From Streptomyces sp. NRRL S-31 (GTDB taxonomy: Bacteria; Actinomycetota; Actinomycetes; Streptomycetales; Streptomycetaceae), in NCBI RefSeq assembly GCF_000718775.1, contig NZ_JOCB01000009.1, positions 124,001-188,000 of the forward strand: a stretch of DNA of 64,000 bases, written 5' to 3'. Below the pieces are notes generated by a model. That model worked only from the letters and a program-made list of their open reading frames with translations, ran no database searches and was not told the DNA's origin. Below are positions 8,214 to 17,338 of this stretch, piece by piece. Each line of letters opens with the position of its first letter. Position 1 is the stretch's first letter. Both the position numbers and the translations under genes were made by a program.

Positions 8214-8774
8214 ATGGCTGAGCAGAAGTCGTCGTCGGCCCTCACGGCGCCCCTGCGCGGCGCCGCCTCGGTACTGCGCAGGGTGCCCGGCGCCGGAACG
8301 GTGAGCAGGGCCGCCGAGGAAACACTGGACAAGGTTGGAGCGGTCTCGCCCCGGGGACGGCGCATGGCGGTGTACGCCGGGGCCGGGGTGCTCGGCGCGG
8401 CGGGCGTGGTGGAGTGGCCGGTCGCGCTCACGGGCGCGGCGGTGGCCTGGCTCACCCAGCCCAGGCCCGCCCCGCGGGCGGACGTGGCCGCACGGGAGCC
8501 CGAGCCCGAACCCGCCCACGACCTGGGCACCGCGGCCCTGCGGTCCGGCGCCGGGAGCCCCGGACACGGCCAGGCGGCCGGACCGGGGGCCGCCGAGGGC
8601 ACCGAGGCCCCCGGACCCGTCGCGGGCCCCGGGGCGAAGGGATCAGGTCACCCGGGGGCGGCCGGTCCACCGGAGTCCGCCCACGGTTCCGCCCACGGAA
8701 CCCGGGCGTCGGCGGCCCGGACGTCCTCCGGCCCCCTCGGCCCGACCGCGCGGCCCGACCGCACCACGCTCTGA
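8214..8774 (+). CDS. Small Ala/Pro-rich protein upstream of the P-type ATPase
   Basis: A 186-residue protein with no recognised domain. Residues ~1-45 are amphipathic/basic (AAEETLDKVGAVSPRGRR). A hydrophobic stretch at about 45-80 (VYAGAGVLGAAGVVEWPVAL) could span the membrane once or twice. The last ~105 residues are low-complexity Ala/Gly/Pro. GAGGAGA precedes the ATG. The stop at 8774 is only 7 bp before the start of the large ATPase gene, so the two are almost certainly co-transcribed and the product may be an accessory membrane protein. Similar small ORFs precede CtpI-like ATPases in other streptomycetes, from memory. Confidence 0.65.
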   Translation: MAEQKSSSALTAPLRGAASVLRRVPGAGTVSRAAEETLDKVGAVSPRGRRMAVYAGAGVLGAAGVVEWPVALTGAAVAWLTQPRPAPRADVAAREPEPEPAHDLGTAALRSGAGSPGHGQAAGPGAAEGTEAPGPVAGPGAKGSGHPGAAGPPESAHGSAHGTRASAARTSSGPLGPTARPDRTTL

Positions 8775-8781
8775 GGAGGTC

Positions 8782-11700
8782 ATGGTGGTGGGTCTGCTGA
8801 CGGCGCCGTCGACCGCCGCCCGCCTGTTGCCCGCGGTCCCACGCCTGCTCGCGCGGGCGGCGGCACCGGTGGCCGGACTGGCCGCCGGTGCCGCCGCCGG
8901 TACGGCGCGCGCCGGCGTGCGCGGCGCGGACGCCGCCGCGCGGATCGCCCGGGTGGCCCGCAACGCGCTCCCCGGCGCCGGGGCGCACTGGCGTTCCGGC
9001 GCCCGCGCCCACCTCGCCGTACGTCCCGTCGAGCGGGACCGGGCGCGGCGCGCGGGCGGCACCGGGGAGCTGGCGCGCCGGGTGGCCGAGGCACTCGCGG
9101 ACCATCCCGATGTGCTCTTCGCCTACTGGGACCAGGGACTCTCCCGACTGGTGGTGACCGCGACCGGTGAGGAGGCCGCCGACCGGGTCCTGGACCACGC
9201 GGCCGACCTGGCCGAACGGCACGGCCTGGTGCTCGCCGGCGGGGACGTGGAGGAGATCACCCACCCCGCCGACCCGGCCGGGGTGCGCGCCGCGGCGGCG
9301 GCGCTCGCCGCCGACGCCGCCGGGATCGCCGTCGGCCTGACCGCGTACTCGCTGCGGCTGCCGCCCTCGCCCCGGGTGGCGACCGCGGTCGTGACCCTGC
9401 TGCGGGAGAACCCGCGCTTCCGTGCCCGGCTGCGCGCCCGGATCGGCGCCACCCCCATGGACCTCGTGCTGGCCTGCGCCAACGCGGCCGTGCACGGCGC
9501 CGGGCAGACGCCCAGCTCGCTGGTGCTCGACGGCGTCCTGCGCGCCTTCCAGCTCGCCGAGACCGTGGCCCGCTCGGCCGCCTTCGACATGGTGCACGAC
9601 CAGCTGTGCGCGCCGCGCCGGACCAGCCTCGCCCCGGACGGCCCGCCGCGCCCCCCGCTGCGCGTCTCACCGGCCCAGGAGTACGCGGCCCACGCCTCCG
9701 CGGGCAGCGTGCTGGGCGCGGCGGCCACCCTGCTGGTCAAGCACGACGGCGCCGAGGCGGCGGAGGCGGTGCTGGCCGGCTCCCCGAAGGCCGCCCGCTA
9801 CGGTCCCGCCGCCTTCCACGCCGTACTGAGCACCGCCCTGTCCCGCACGGGCGTACTGGTCCGCGACCCGGAGCGGATGCGCCAGCTGGAGATGGCCGGC
9901 ACGGTCGTCCTGCACTCCGGCGCCCTGCGCACCGGGGACGGCGAGGCCGACCCGTGGGCCGAGCCGGTGCTGGACGCCGCCCGCCGGGCCGGACTGCGGG
10001 TCGTGCTGGTGGACGATCCCGCGCTGGAGGACTTCACCGGGCTGGCCGACCGGGTCGTCGACGCCCGCCGGCCGCTGGACGACGTGGTGTACGAGGCGCG
10101 CGGCGACGAGGGCGCCGTACTGGTCGTCGCCCGGGTGCGCACGGCCGACGAGCACGACGTCCTGGCCGCACTGCGCGCCGCCGACGTCGCGGTCGCCCTC
10201 ACCGACCAGGACGCCGCCGTCGTCTGGGGCGCGGACATCCTGGGCCCGCACGGCCTGCCCGACGTGTGGCGGATCCTGACGGCGGTGCCGGCCGCCCGAG
10301 CGGTCGGACACCGTGCCCAGACGCTGGCGCGCTCCGGTGCCGCGCTGTCCGGGCTGCTCGTCGCCGTCGGCGAGTCCGGCGGCGGAGGCGGCCGCCGGGC
10401 CCTGCTGCCGGGACTGCGGCACGCACCCGTCGACGCGGGTGCCGCGACCGCGCTGCTGTCCGGGACGCGGGCCGCGCTGGGTGTGGCGGCGGCCGGCGCC
10501 CCGCACCCGCGGCCCCGGGTGCACTGGCACGAACTGGGCCCGGACGAGGCCAGGGAACGGCTGGCACACGAGCCGGCCGCCGGCACCGGCACGTCGCTGA
10601 CCGCCCGGCTGCGCAAGGCCGCCGAGGGCGTCACCCGACATCCGGCCGTCGCGCCCGCCCGCTGGTCCTACCAGCTCGGCCGCGCCGTCCGCGGGGAACT
10701 CCACGATCCGCTCACCCCGGTGCTGGCGGTCGGTTCGGCGGCCTCCGCGATCCTCGGCTCGGTCGTGGACGCGCTCCTCGTCGTCGGTGCCCTCGACCTG
10801 AACGCGCTGGTCGGCGGCGTCCAGCGGCTGCGGGCCGAGCGGGCGATGTCCGGGCTGGTCGCGGAGCAGAAGCAGCGGGCGCGCCTGGTGCCGCCGCCGG
10901 ACGAGGCCCCGGCCGACGGCACCCGCACCGTGGAGGCGGGCCGGCTCCGGCCCGGCCAGGTGATCCAGCTCAAGGCGGACGACGTGGTGCCCGCCGACGC
11001 CCGGCTGCTGTGGCAGGAGGGGCTGGAGGTGGACGAGTCCGCCCTGACCGGCGAGTCGCTGCCCGTGGAGAAACAGACGGACCCCACGCCGCACGCCCCC
11101 GTGGCCGACCGGCGCTGCATGGTCTTCGAGGGGACGACCGTGGTGGCGGGGGAGGCGCGGGCCCTCGTGGTCGACACCGGCGACCGCACCGAGGCCGCCC
11201 GCGCGGTCCACCTCGCCGCCCGGACGCCCCCGGCCGGCGGAGTGCAGGCGAGGCTCCAGGAACTCACCCGCAAGGCGCTGCCGCTGACCCTGGCGGGCGG
11301 CGCCGCGGTGACGGGCCTGGCGCTGCTGCGCGGCACCCCGATCCGGGAGGCGGTCAGCGGCGGCGTGGCGGTGGCCGTCGCGGCCGTACCCGAGGGGCTG
11401 CCGCTGGTGGCCACCGTCGCCCAGCTGGCGGCCGCCCGGCGGCTGAGCCGGGGCGGCGTCCTGGTGCGCACCCCGCGCACGCTGGAGGCGCTGGGCCGGA
11501 TGGACACCATCTGCTTCGACAAGACCGGCACGCTCACCGAGAACCGGTTGCGGCTGGTGCGCACCACCGACACCGAGGGCGCCGTCCACGCGGTGGACGA
11601 CACCGGCTCCGCGCGCACGATCCGGGCCGCCGCGCGGGCCTGCCCACAGCTGAACGGCGGCTCCGAGCAGCCGGTGCACGCCACCGACGAGGCCGTGCTC

Positions 11701-13071
11701 ACCGCCGCGGAGCCCGATCCGGACTGGACGCAGCTCGCCGGCCTGCCGTTCGAGGCCGCGCGCGGGTACGCCGCCGCCGTCGGCCGGAGCGGGGACGGGC
11801 CGCCCGTGCTGGTGGTCAAGGGCGCCCCGGAGACCGTGCTGCCCGCGTGCTCCGAGCTGCCCGGGCACGCCGCCGACGCCGCCCACGCGCTCGCCGGGGG
11901 CGGCCTGCGGGTGCTGGCCGTGGCCGAACGGCGGCTCGGCGCGGACGAGCAGGTGTCCGAGGCCCTCGACCGACCGCTGGGAGACCTGGGGTTCACCGGC
12001 CTGCTGGCGCTGTCCGACGTGCCGCGCGAGACCTCCACCGCGCTGGTGAACGGGCTGAACGGGGCCGGTGTACGACCGGTCATGCTCACCGGCGACCACC
12101 CGCAGACCGCGCGGTCGATCGCCGCCGATCTGGGCTGGCCCGAGGACACCGTGGTGGTCACCGGTGACGAGCTGGCCGCGGCGGACCGAGCCGCCCGGGC
12201 CCGGATGCTGCGCGACGCGGGCGTGGTGGCCCGGGTGGCGCCCGAGCAGAAGCTCCAGGTCGTGGAGGCGTTGCGGGACGCGGGCCGGGTGGTCGGCATG
12301 GTCGGCGACGGCGCCAACGACGCCGCGGCGATCCGCGCCGCCGACATCGGCGTCGGCATCAGCGCGCGCGGCTCGGCCGCCGCCCGCAACGCCGCGGACA
12401 TCGTGCTGACCGACGAGGACCTGACGGTGCTGATCGACGCGGTCGGCGAGGGCCGCGCCCTGTGGCACAGCGTGGCCGACGCGATCGCCATCCTGATCGG
12501 CGGCAACGCGGGCGAGGTCGGTTTCGGCATCCTCGGGACGCTGCTGTCCGGGCGGGCGCCGCTGTCCACCCGGCAGATGCTGATGGTGAACCTGTTCACC
12601 GACCTGTTCCCGTCGATGGCGGTGGCGGTCACCGAGAAGGAGGGCGAGGCCGACCTGGGGCATGTGGAGGAGGCCGCCGGCGTGCTGGGCGAACCCCTGC
12701 TGCGGCAGATCCGGCACCGGGCCCTGACCACGTGTCTGGGCGCGGTGACGGCCTGGCTGATCGGCCGCTTCACCCCGGGCACCGCCCGGCGCTCCAGCAC
12801 CATGGCGCTGTGCGGGGTGGTGGGGACGCAGCTCGTGCAGACCCTGCTCGACCGGCGGGACAGCCGGCTGGTGCAGGTCACGTCCCTGGGTTCCGCCCTG
12901 GCCCTGGTCGCCGCGGTGCAGACCCCGGGCGTCAGCCGCCTCTTCGGCTGCACCCCGCTCGGTCCGGTCGCCTGGGCCGGGGTCGCGGCCGCGATCGCGC
13001 TGGCCCTGGCGGGCCAGCGCACCCTGCCCCGCCTGGAACAGACCATCGGCCGCCTGCTGCGGACATCCTGA
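8782..13071 (+). CDS. Large cation-translocating P-type ATPase (CtpI-like)
   Basis: A 1429-residue P-type ATPase, about twice the size of ordinary bacterial pumps and similar to the mycobacterial CtpI type. The core is complete: TGES at 756-759 (actuator), PEGL at 870-873 in the membrane, DKTGTLTEN with the phosphorylated Asp913, KGAPETVL (nucleotide-binding domain), MLTGDHP, and GDGANDAAAIRAADIGVGIS near 1175 (hinge). The PEGL motif replaces the CPx motif of heavy-metal P1B pumps, pointing to P2-like cation transport. The ~650-residue N-terminal extension has an HMA-like segment (VLFAYWDQGLSRLVVTA) and a second degenerate ATPase-like region. ATG 8782 follows GAGGAGG. The ion is unknown. A long opposite-strand reading frame here is a shadow. 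Confidence 0.9.
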   Translation: MVVGLLTAPSTAARLLPAVPRLLARAAAPVAGLAAGAAAGTARAGVRGADAAARIARVARNALPGAGAHWRSGARAHLAVRPVERDRARRAGGTGELARRVAEALADHPDVLFAYWDQGLSRLVVTATGEEAADRVLDHAADLAERHGLVLAGGDVEEITHPADPAGVRAAAAALAADAAGIAVGLTAYSLRLPPSPRVATAVVTLLRENPRFRARLRARIGATPMDLVLACANAAVHGAGQTPSSLVLDGVLRAFQLAETVARSAAFDMVHDQLCAPRRTSLAPDGPPRPPLRVSPAQEYAAHASAGSVLGAAATLLVKHDGAEAAEAVLAGSPKAARYGPAAFHAVLSTALSRTGVLVRDPERMRQLEMAGTVVLHSGALRTGDGEADPWAEPVLDAARRAGLRVVLVDDPALEDFTGLADRVVDARRPLDDVVYEARGDEGAVLVVARVRTADEHDVLAALRAADVAVALTDQDAAVVWGADILGPHGLPDVWRILTAVPAARAVGHRAQTLARSGAALSGLLVAVGESGGGGGRRALLPGLRHAPVDAGAATALLSGTRAALGVAAAGAPHPRPRVHWHELGPDEARERLAHEPAAGTGTSLTARLRKAAEGVTRHPAVAPARWSYQLGRAVRGELHDPLTPVLAVGSAASAILGSVVDALLVVGALDLNALVGGVQRLRAERAMSGLVAEQKQRARLVPPPDEAPADGTRTVEAGRLRPGQVIQLKADDVVPADARLLWQEGLEVDESALTGESLPVEKQTDPTPHAPVADRRCMVFEGTTVVAGEARALVVDTGDRTEAARAVHLAARTPPAGGVQARLQELTRKALPLTLAGGAAVTGLALLRGTPIREAVSGGVAVAVAAVPEGLPLVATVAQLAAARRLSRGGVLVRTPRTLEALGRMDTICFDKTGTLTENRLRLVRTTDTEGAVHAVDDTGSARTIRAAARACPQLNGGSEQPVHATDEAVLTAAEPDPDWTQLAGLPFEAARGYAAAVGRSGDGPPVLVVKGAPETVLPACSELPGHAADAAHALAGGGLRVLAVAERRLGADEQVSEALDRPLGDLGFTGLLALSDVPRETSTALVNGLNGAGVRPVMLTGDHPQTARSIAADLGWPEDTVVVTGDELAAADRAARARMLRDAGVVARVAPEQKLQVVEALRDAGRVVGMVGDGANDAAAIRAADIGVGISARGSAAARNAADIVLTDEDLTVLIDAVGEGRALWHSVADAIAILIGGNAGEVGFGILGTLLSGRAPLSTRQMLMVNLFTDLFPSMAVAVTEKEGEADLGHVEEAAGVLGEPLLRQIRHRALTTCLGAVTAWLIGRFTPGTARRSSTMALCGVVGTQLVQTLLDRRDSRLVQVTSLGSALALVAAVQTPGVSRLFGCTPLGPVAWAGVAAAIALALAGQRTLPRLEQTIGRLLRTS

Positions 13072-13106
13072 CCGGCGCGGCACCCGCCGGGCGGACCGCC
13101 CCGGCC

Positions 13107-13196
13107 CACCGGGCCGTGGGTGGTGGCGGGTCGAGCCGACGGCTCATGGGTGGTGGCGGGTCAGCCCACCGGGCCGTGGGTGGTGGCGGTCGGGCC
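13107..13196. repeat. Three tandem 30-bp repeats downstream of the ATPase
   Basis: Units at 13107-13136, 13137-13166 and 13167-13196 share the core GGGTGGTGGCGG. Units 1 and 3 are nearly identical and unit 2 differs mainly in its first third. A partial fourth unit follows. The block fills the gap between the ATPase stop (13071) and the convergent reductase gene (stop at 13243). It is non-coding as far as I can see. Confidence 0.7.
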
Positions 13197-13242
13197 GCCG
13201 GGTCGTGGGGGCCGGGGCCGCCGCCGGTGGCGCGGGGCCGGG

Positions 13243-14334
13243 TCAGACCGAGCGGTGGTACTGGTCCGGCACCCGGATCTCCGCGCCCAGCTCCCGGGCG
13301 GCCTGCCGGGCCCAGGACGGGTTGCGCAGCAGCTCCCGGCCGAGCAGCACCACGTCCGCCTCGCCGTTCTCCACGATCTTCCGGGCCTGCCCGGCCTCGG
13401 TGATCAGACCGACGGCGCCGACCCGCAACGGGGACTCGTCCTTCACCCGGGCGGCGAACGGAACCTGGTAGCCGGGACCGGTCGGAATGCTGACCCGCGC
13501 GGCGTTGCCGCCGGTGGAGACGTCGAGCAGGTCGACGCCGTGGGCGTGCAGATCGCGGGCGAGGCGCACGGTGTCGTCCGGCGTCCAGCCGTCCTCCTCC
13601 AGCCAGTCGGTCGCCGAGACGCGGAAGAACAGCGGCTTGTCCGCGGGCCACACCTCGCGTACGGCGTCCACGACCTCCAGGGCGAACCGGGCGCGGTTCT
13701 CGTAGGAGCCGCCGTAGGCGTCCGTGCGCCGGTTGGAATGCGGGGAGAGGAACTGGTGGATCAGGTAGCCGTGGGCGCCGTGCACCTCGACGGCCTCGAA
13801 GCCCGCGGCGAGCGCCCGGCGCGCGGCGGCGGCGAACTGACCGACGATCTCGCCGATCTGATCGACCGTCAACTCGGTCGGGACGGGGTGACCCTCGTCG
13901 AACGGGACCGGGCTCGGGCCGTACGGCTGCCAGCCGTGGGCGTCCTGGCCGACGGGCGCGCCGCCCTTCCAGGGCCGCTCGGTGGATGCCTTGCGGCCAC
14001 TGTGATTGAGCTGGATGGCCGGCACGGTGCCCTGGGCGACGAGGAAGCGGGTGATCCGGCGGAACGCCTCCACCTGGGTGTCGTTCCAGAGCCCGAGGTC
14101 GTACGGGGAGATCCGGCCCTCCGGCGCGACCGCGGTGGCCTCCACCACGATCAGACCGGTGCCGCCGGCGGCCCGCGCCGCGTAGTGCGCGAAGTGCCAG
14201 TCGTGCGGGGCGCCGGTGAGCGGGCCCTCCGGTTCGGCCGAGTACTGGCACATGGGGGCCATCCACACCCGGTTCGGGATGGTCACTTCGCGCAGGGTGA
14301 TGGGCTCGAAGAGCGCGCTCACGACGGACTCCAT
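13243..14334 (-). CDS. NADH:flavin oxidoreductase, Old Yellow Enzyme family (YqjM-like)
   Basis: A 363-residue FMN-dependent ene-reductase. The N-terminal MAPMCQYSA has Cys29 at the position of the flavin-tuning cysteine of the YqjM subclass. AIQLNHSGRKAS, VEVHGAHGYLIHQFLSP and NRRTDAYGGSYENRARF are the TIM-barrel signatures, and DVVLLGRELLRNPSWA is the C-terminal phosphate-binding region. Such enzymes reduce activated C=C bonds with NAD(P)H. The ATG at 14334 (MESVV) is used; a GTG start two to three codons later is possible. It is divergent from an ArsR-type regulator, which probably represses it. Confidence 0.9.
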   Translation of the reverse strand: MESVVSALFEPITLREVTIPNRVWMAPMCQYSAEPEGPLTGAPHDWHFAHYAARAAGGTGLIVVEATAVAPEGRISPYDLGLWNDTQVEAFRRITRFLVAQGTVPAIQLNHSGRKASTERPWKGGAPVGQDAHGWQPYGPSPVPFDEGHPVPTELTVDQIGEIVGQFAAAARRALAAGFEAVEVHGAHGYLIHQFLSPHSNRRTDAYGGSYENRARFALEVVDAVREVWPADKPLFFRVSATDWLEEDGWTPDDTVRLARDLHAHGVDLLDVSTGGNAARVSIPTGPGYQVPFAARVKDESPLRVGAVGLITEAGQARKIVENGEADVVLLGRELLRNPSWARQAARELGAEIRVPDQYHRSV

Positions 14335-14371
14335 TCGTCACGGCCGGCTGATGCCTTCATACGGTATCCAT

Positions 14372-14410
14372 CGTACTATGAGAGATGTCAAACTACGATG
14401 TCTCTCGTAC
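14372..14410. promoter_or_regulatory. Inverted-repeat operator between OYE and ArsR genes
   Basis: GAGAGAtgTC (14380-14389) and GAtgTCTCTC (14397-14406) form an inverted repeat with a 7-bp centre, bracketed by CGTAC at both ends (14372-14376 and 14406-14410). The stretch is strikingly AT-rich for this genome. It lies between the divergent reductase and ArsR-family genes and is the obvious candidate operator for the regulator. Confidence 0.6.
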
Positions 14411-14453
14411 AATACTCATCACCGAGGGAATCCCGCGACGAAGGGCCGCCGCC

Positions 14454-14828
14454 GTGACCGACACCGCCACCACCGGCCGCGCACTGCCGCACCCGCAGCG
14501 GGAGCAGATCCGGCTGGAGTCCGTGCTGCACGCGCTCTCCGACCCGATGCGGCTCCAGATCGTGCGCGAACTGGCCGCCCGGGAAGCGGAGTTGTCCTGT
14601 TCGCAGTTCGATCTTCCGGTGACCAAGTCCACCACCACGCACCACTTCCGGGTGCTCCGGGAGAGCGGGGTCATCCGGCAGGTCTACCGGGGTACGGCCA
14701 AGATGAACGGGCTGCGCCGGGACGACCTGGACGGCCTCTTCCCGGGACTGCTCGACAGCCTCCTCACCGCGGCCGACCGACAGGCCGGCCGACTCGGCGA
14801 CACCGGCCGGGCAGCCGTCGGGAGCTGA
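14454..14828 (+). CDS. ArsR-family winged-helix regulator
   Basis: A 124-residue protein whose helix-turn-helix is plain: VLHALSDPMRLQIVRELAAR (residues ~18-37) and TKSTTTHHFRVLRESGVI (recognition helix). It lacks the metal-binding ELCVCDL motif of arsenic sensors, so it probably senses something other than arsenite. GTG 14454 is preferred over the in-frame ATG 14385, because the latter lies inside the palindromic operator and AAGGGC precedes the GTG region. It is divergent from the ene-reductase gene, a pairing common in streptomycetes. Confidence 0.8.
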   Translation: MTDTATTGRALPHPQREQIRLESVLHALSDPMRLQIVRELAAREAELSCSQFDLPVTKSTTTHHFRVLRESGVIRQVYRGTAKMNGLRRDDLDGLFPGLLDSLLTAADRQAGRLGDTGRAAVGS

Positions 14829-14930
14829 ACGCCCGGGGCACCCGCGGGCCCGGGGCACCCGCCAACGCACCCGCGCCGCCGGACGCCGCCCACGGTCTAC
14901 GGCACCTGCGCCGCCGCTACGTCGCGCGGG

Positions 14931-16265
14931 CTACCGCCCCCGCGCCGCCGCCAGCAGCGTGTCCCAGTCGGCCAGCTTGACGACGCTCCGTCCCAGCCTC
15001 GACCCCAGCTCGGCCTCGGCCCGCTCGATCGCGAGCCAGCCGTCCCACGGAACGGGGTCGACGCCCGCCGCCCGGAGCGCCGGGACCGGATCGGCCGGCA
15101 CGTCCGTCCGGACGAGCGTGGGAGCGTCCGCGAGCACGGCGGCCGCCGTCTCCTTGGCGCAGGGCCGGTTGGTGCCGATGACCCCGGTCGGGCCGCGCTT
15201 GATCCACCCGGCGACGTACTCGCCGGGCGAGGGCACGCCGTCCCGCAGCACCCGGCCCTCCCGGTGCGGCACGGTGCCGCTGGCCGGGTCGAACGGCAGG
15301 CCCTCCAGCGGTACTCCGCGATAGCCCACCGAACGCAGCACCAGCTGTGCCGGCACGTCCTCGTACCGGCCCGTGCCGGTCACGCCGCCCCGGCCGTCCG
15401 GTGCCGTCCGCTCGAAGCGCACGGCACCCACCCGGCCGCCGACCGCGAGCAGTTCGACCGGCCGCAGGAAGAACCGCAGCCGGATCCGCCGCGCGGCTGC
15501 CGCGGAGGGCTGTGCCGCCCAGCCGCGCAGCACCTCCACGTTGCGCCGCGGCGCGGCCGGCAGGGCGTGGGGGTCGCCGGGATCGAGCGCCAGGTCGGTC
15601 TTGTCCACGGTGACCTCGACACCGGGCAGTGCGCCCAGCTCGCGCAGTTCCTTGGTGGTGAAACGAGCCTGCGCGGGGCCACGCCGGCCCACCATGTGCA
15701 CCTCCGTGAGCCCGCTCGCCGCCAGGGTTTCCAGCGCGCCCTGCGGGATGTCCGTGGGGCGCAGTTCGGCGGCTCCCCGGACCAGCATCCGGACGACGTC
15801 CACCGCGACGTTGCCCACCCCGATGACCACCGCCGACCGGACCCCGCGCAGGAAGCCCGCGTCGGCCGCGTCCGGGTGGGCGCTGTACCAGGAGACGAAC
15901 TCGGTCGCCGACCAGCTGCCGGGCAGCTCCTCGCCGGGAACGCCGAGCCGCCGGTCGGTGGCGGCGCCCACGCAGTACACCACCGCGTGGTAGAGCTCCC
16001 GCAGCCGCGCCGCCGGCAGACCGTCGGGACCGCCCACCCGGACCCCGCCGAGGAACCGCACCCGCTCGTGCTCCAGCACCGTCCGCAGGCTGCCCTGGAG
16101 GGACTTGATCTTCTCGTGGTCGGGGGCGACGCCGTAGCGGACCAGCCCGAAGGGGCAGGGCAGCCGGTCCAGAACGTCCACCAGTACCCCGGGGTCACGC
16201 TGGATCAGGCTCTGGGCGGTGTAACAGCCGCTCGGTCCGGAGCCTACGACGGCGACACGCAGCAC
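14931..16265 (-). CDS. FprA-like ferredoxin/adrenodoxin-NADP+ reductase
   Basis: A 444-residue FAD/NADP enzyme of the adrenodoxin-reductase (FprA) type. The FAD-binding GSGPSGCYTAQ is at residues 8-18, and CPFGLVRYGVAPDHEKIKSL follows as the family signature. VVIGVGNVAVDVVRMLV, near residue 150, is the NADP-binding fold. GYRGVPLEGLPFD and AGWIKRGPTGVIGTNRPCAK close the protein. It moves electrons from NADPH to a ferredoxin, typically feeding cytochromes P450. Neither is adjacent, so the partner must be elsewhere. It is divergent from the DUF6214-like gene. Confidence 0.9.
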   Translation of the reverse strand: MLRVAVVGSGPSGCYTAQSLIQRDPGVLVDVLDRLPCPFGLVRYGVAPDHEKIKSLQGSLRTVLEHERVRFLGGVRVGGPDGLPAARLRELYHAVVYCVGAATDRRLGVPGEELPGSWSATEFVSWYSAHPDAADAGFLRGVRSAVVIGVGNVAVDVVRMLVRGAAELRPTDIPQGALETLAASGLTEVHMVGRRGPAQARFTTKELRELGALPGVEVTVDKTDLALDPGDPHALPAAPRRNVEVLRGWAAQPSAAAARRIRLRFFLRPVELLAVGGRVGAVRFERTAPDGRGGVTGTGRYEDVPAQLVLRSVGYRGVPLEGLPFDPASGTVPHREGRVLRDGVPSPGEYVAGWIKRGPTGVIGTNRPCAKETAAAVLADAPTLVRTDVPADPVPALRAAGVDPVPWDGWLAIERAEAELGSRLGRSVVKLADWDTLLAAARGR

Positions 16266-16404
16266 AGCGGTACTCCTTGCCCGAAGGAGGGGCGTGCGGA
16301 CGGTTCCAGCATGGCACTCCGGTGAACCCGGTGGCAGGGGCCGGTGGAGTGACGCGGACGCGCGCCCGCCGTGCCGGATGTGATCACTTGGTTACGTTTC
16401 GTGC

Positions 16405-17223
16405 GTGCTGGAAGCATCCTTTCTTGGCCTTTCCGATCGGACCGCGGAGGACGGCGCGGTCTCCGTGTGGCCCGCCTGGGAGGTGCGGGGGCACGGAGAC
16501 ACCACGGCGTGGTTCCATGTCCGACTGGCCTTTCCCGACGGTGCCTCGGTCGACGCGCTGGCCGTGCTGAACGCGGGGCGCGTCTCCATCGAGGACGTCA
16601 GAGCCGACCCGGCCCTGTCCCTCACCGACCTCAAGCTCCTCGCGGGCTGGATCGAGGCACCGCTGTCCGCGGCGTGCGGCACGGGTGGGCAGAGTGGGGG
16701 AGTGTGTCCGGAGGAGCGCCTGGACCGGGGCGCGGGGGAGCCGGGGAGCGGCAGCGGGGGCGGTGGCTGCCCGGCGGGGACGGCGGAAGGCCCAGGGGGC
16801 ACCGGCCGCGCGACGGGGGCAGCCCCGGGACGCCCTGACTGCGGCGCGGAGGAAGGCCCGGGAGGCACCCGGGGCACCGGGGGCGCCGATCGCGGCGCGG
16901 CGCCGGGCGGAGCCGCGGCGGATGCCGAGCGTCCGGTGCGGCCGGACGTGGCCGGGGCGGGCGCCGGCTGTGCGGCGGGAGCGGGCGGAGCCGCCTCCGA
17001 TGCCGCCGGCTGTGCCTGGTCGCGTCGCGCGCGGCAGACCTGGCCGCGTGGCATCGAGGGCCGCCGACTCCTCGCCGAGGAGTACCGCGCGGCGCAGGAC
17101 GAGGGCCTCGATCCGGTGCTCGCGGTGATGGACGCGACCGGACACAGCCGTCGACGCGCCCTCCGCCTCATCGCCCGGGCCCGGGACGCGGGCTTCCTGC
17201 CGCCCCGCCACGCCCGCCGCTGA
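16405..17223 (+). CDS. DUF6214-like protein with long Gly/Ala-rich linker
   Basis: A 272-residue protein in three parts. Residues 1-95 form a compact domain (VWPAWEVRGHGDTTAWFHVR, then VDALAVLNAGRVSIEDVRAD). Residues ~95-205 are a Gly/Ala/Pro-rich, probably disordered linker. The C-terminus (~205-272) is helical (RRLLAEEYRAAQDEGLDPVL, then SRRRALRLIARARDAGFLPP). The first domain matches what I recall of the actinobacterial DUF6214 family; no function is known. The GTG at 16405 is the start; no ribosome site is obvious and the transcript may have a very short leader. It is monocistronic and divergent from the reductase gene. Confidence 0.65.
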   Translation: MLEASFLGLSDRTAEDGAVSVWPAWEVRGHGDTTAWFHVRLAFPDGASVDALAVLNAGRVSIEDVRADPALSLTDLKLLAGWIEAPLSAACGTGGQSGGVCPEERLDRGAGEPGSGSGGGGCPAGTAEGPGGTGRATGAAPGRPDCGAEEGPGGTRGTGGADRGAAPGGAAADAERPVRPDVAGAGAGCAAGAGGAASDAAGCAWSRRARQTWPRGIEGRRLLAEEYRAAQDEGLDPVLAVMDATGHSRRRALRLIARARDAGFLPPRHARR

Positions 17224-17338
17224 CGCCCGCGCCGACGCCTTCGCCGCCGTCGAAGCCTTCACCGAGGCCGCCTCTTGCCGCCACGCCTTCACGAGGTCGG
17301 TACCGACGGCCACGCGCCGCGCAGGTGCGACGTGTTCG

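Noticed and set aside
9667..13083. Very long minus-strand reading frame opposite the P-type ATPase
   Set aside because: It mirrors the ATPase codons; its translation is low-complexity Arg/Gly/His-rich, while the plus strand has every catalytic motif.
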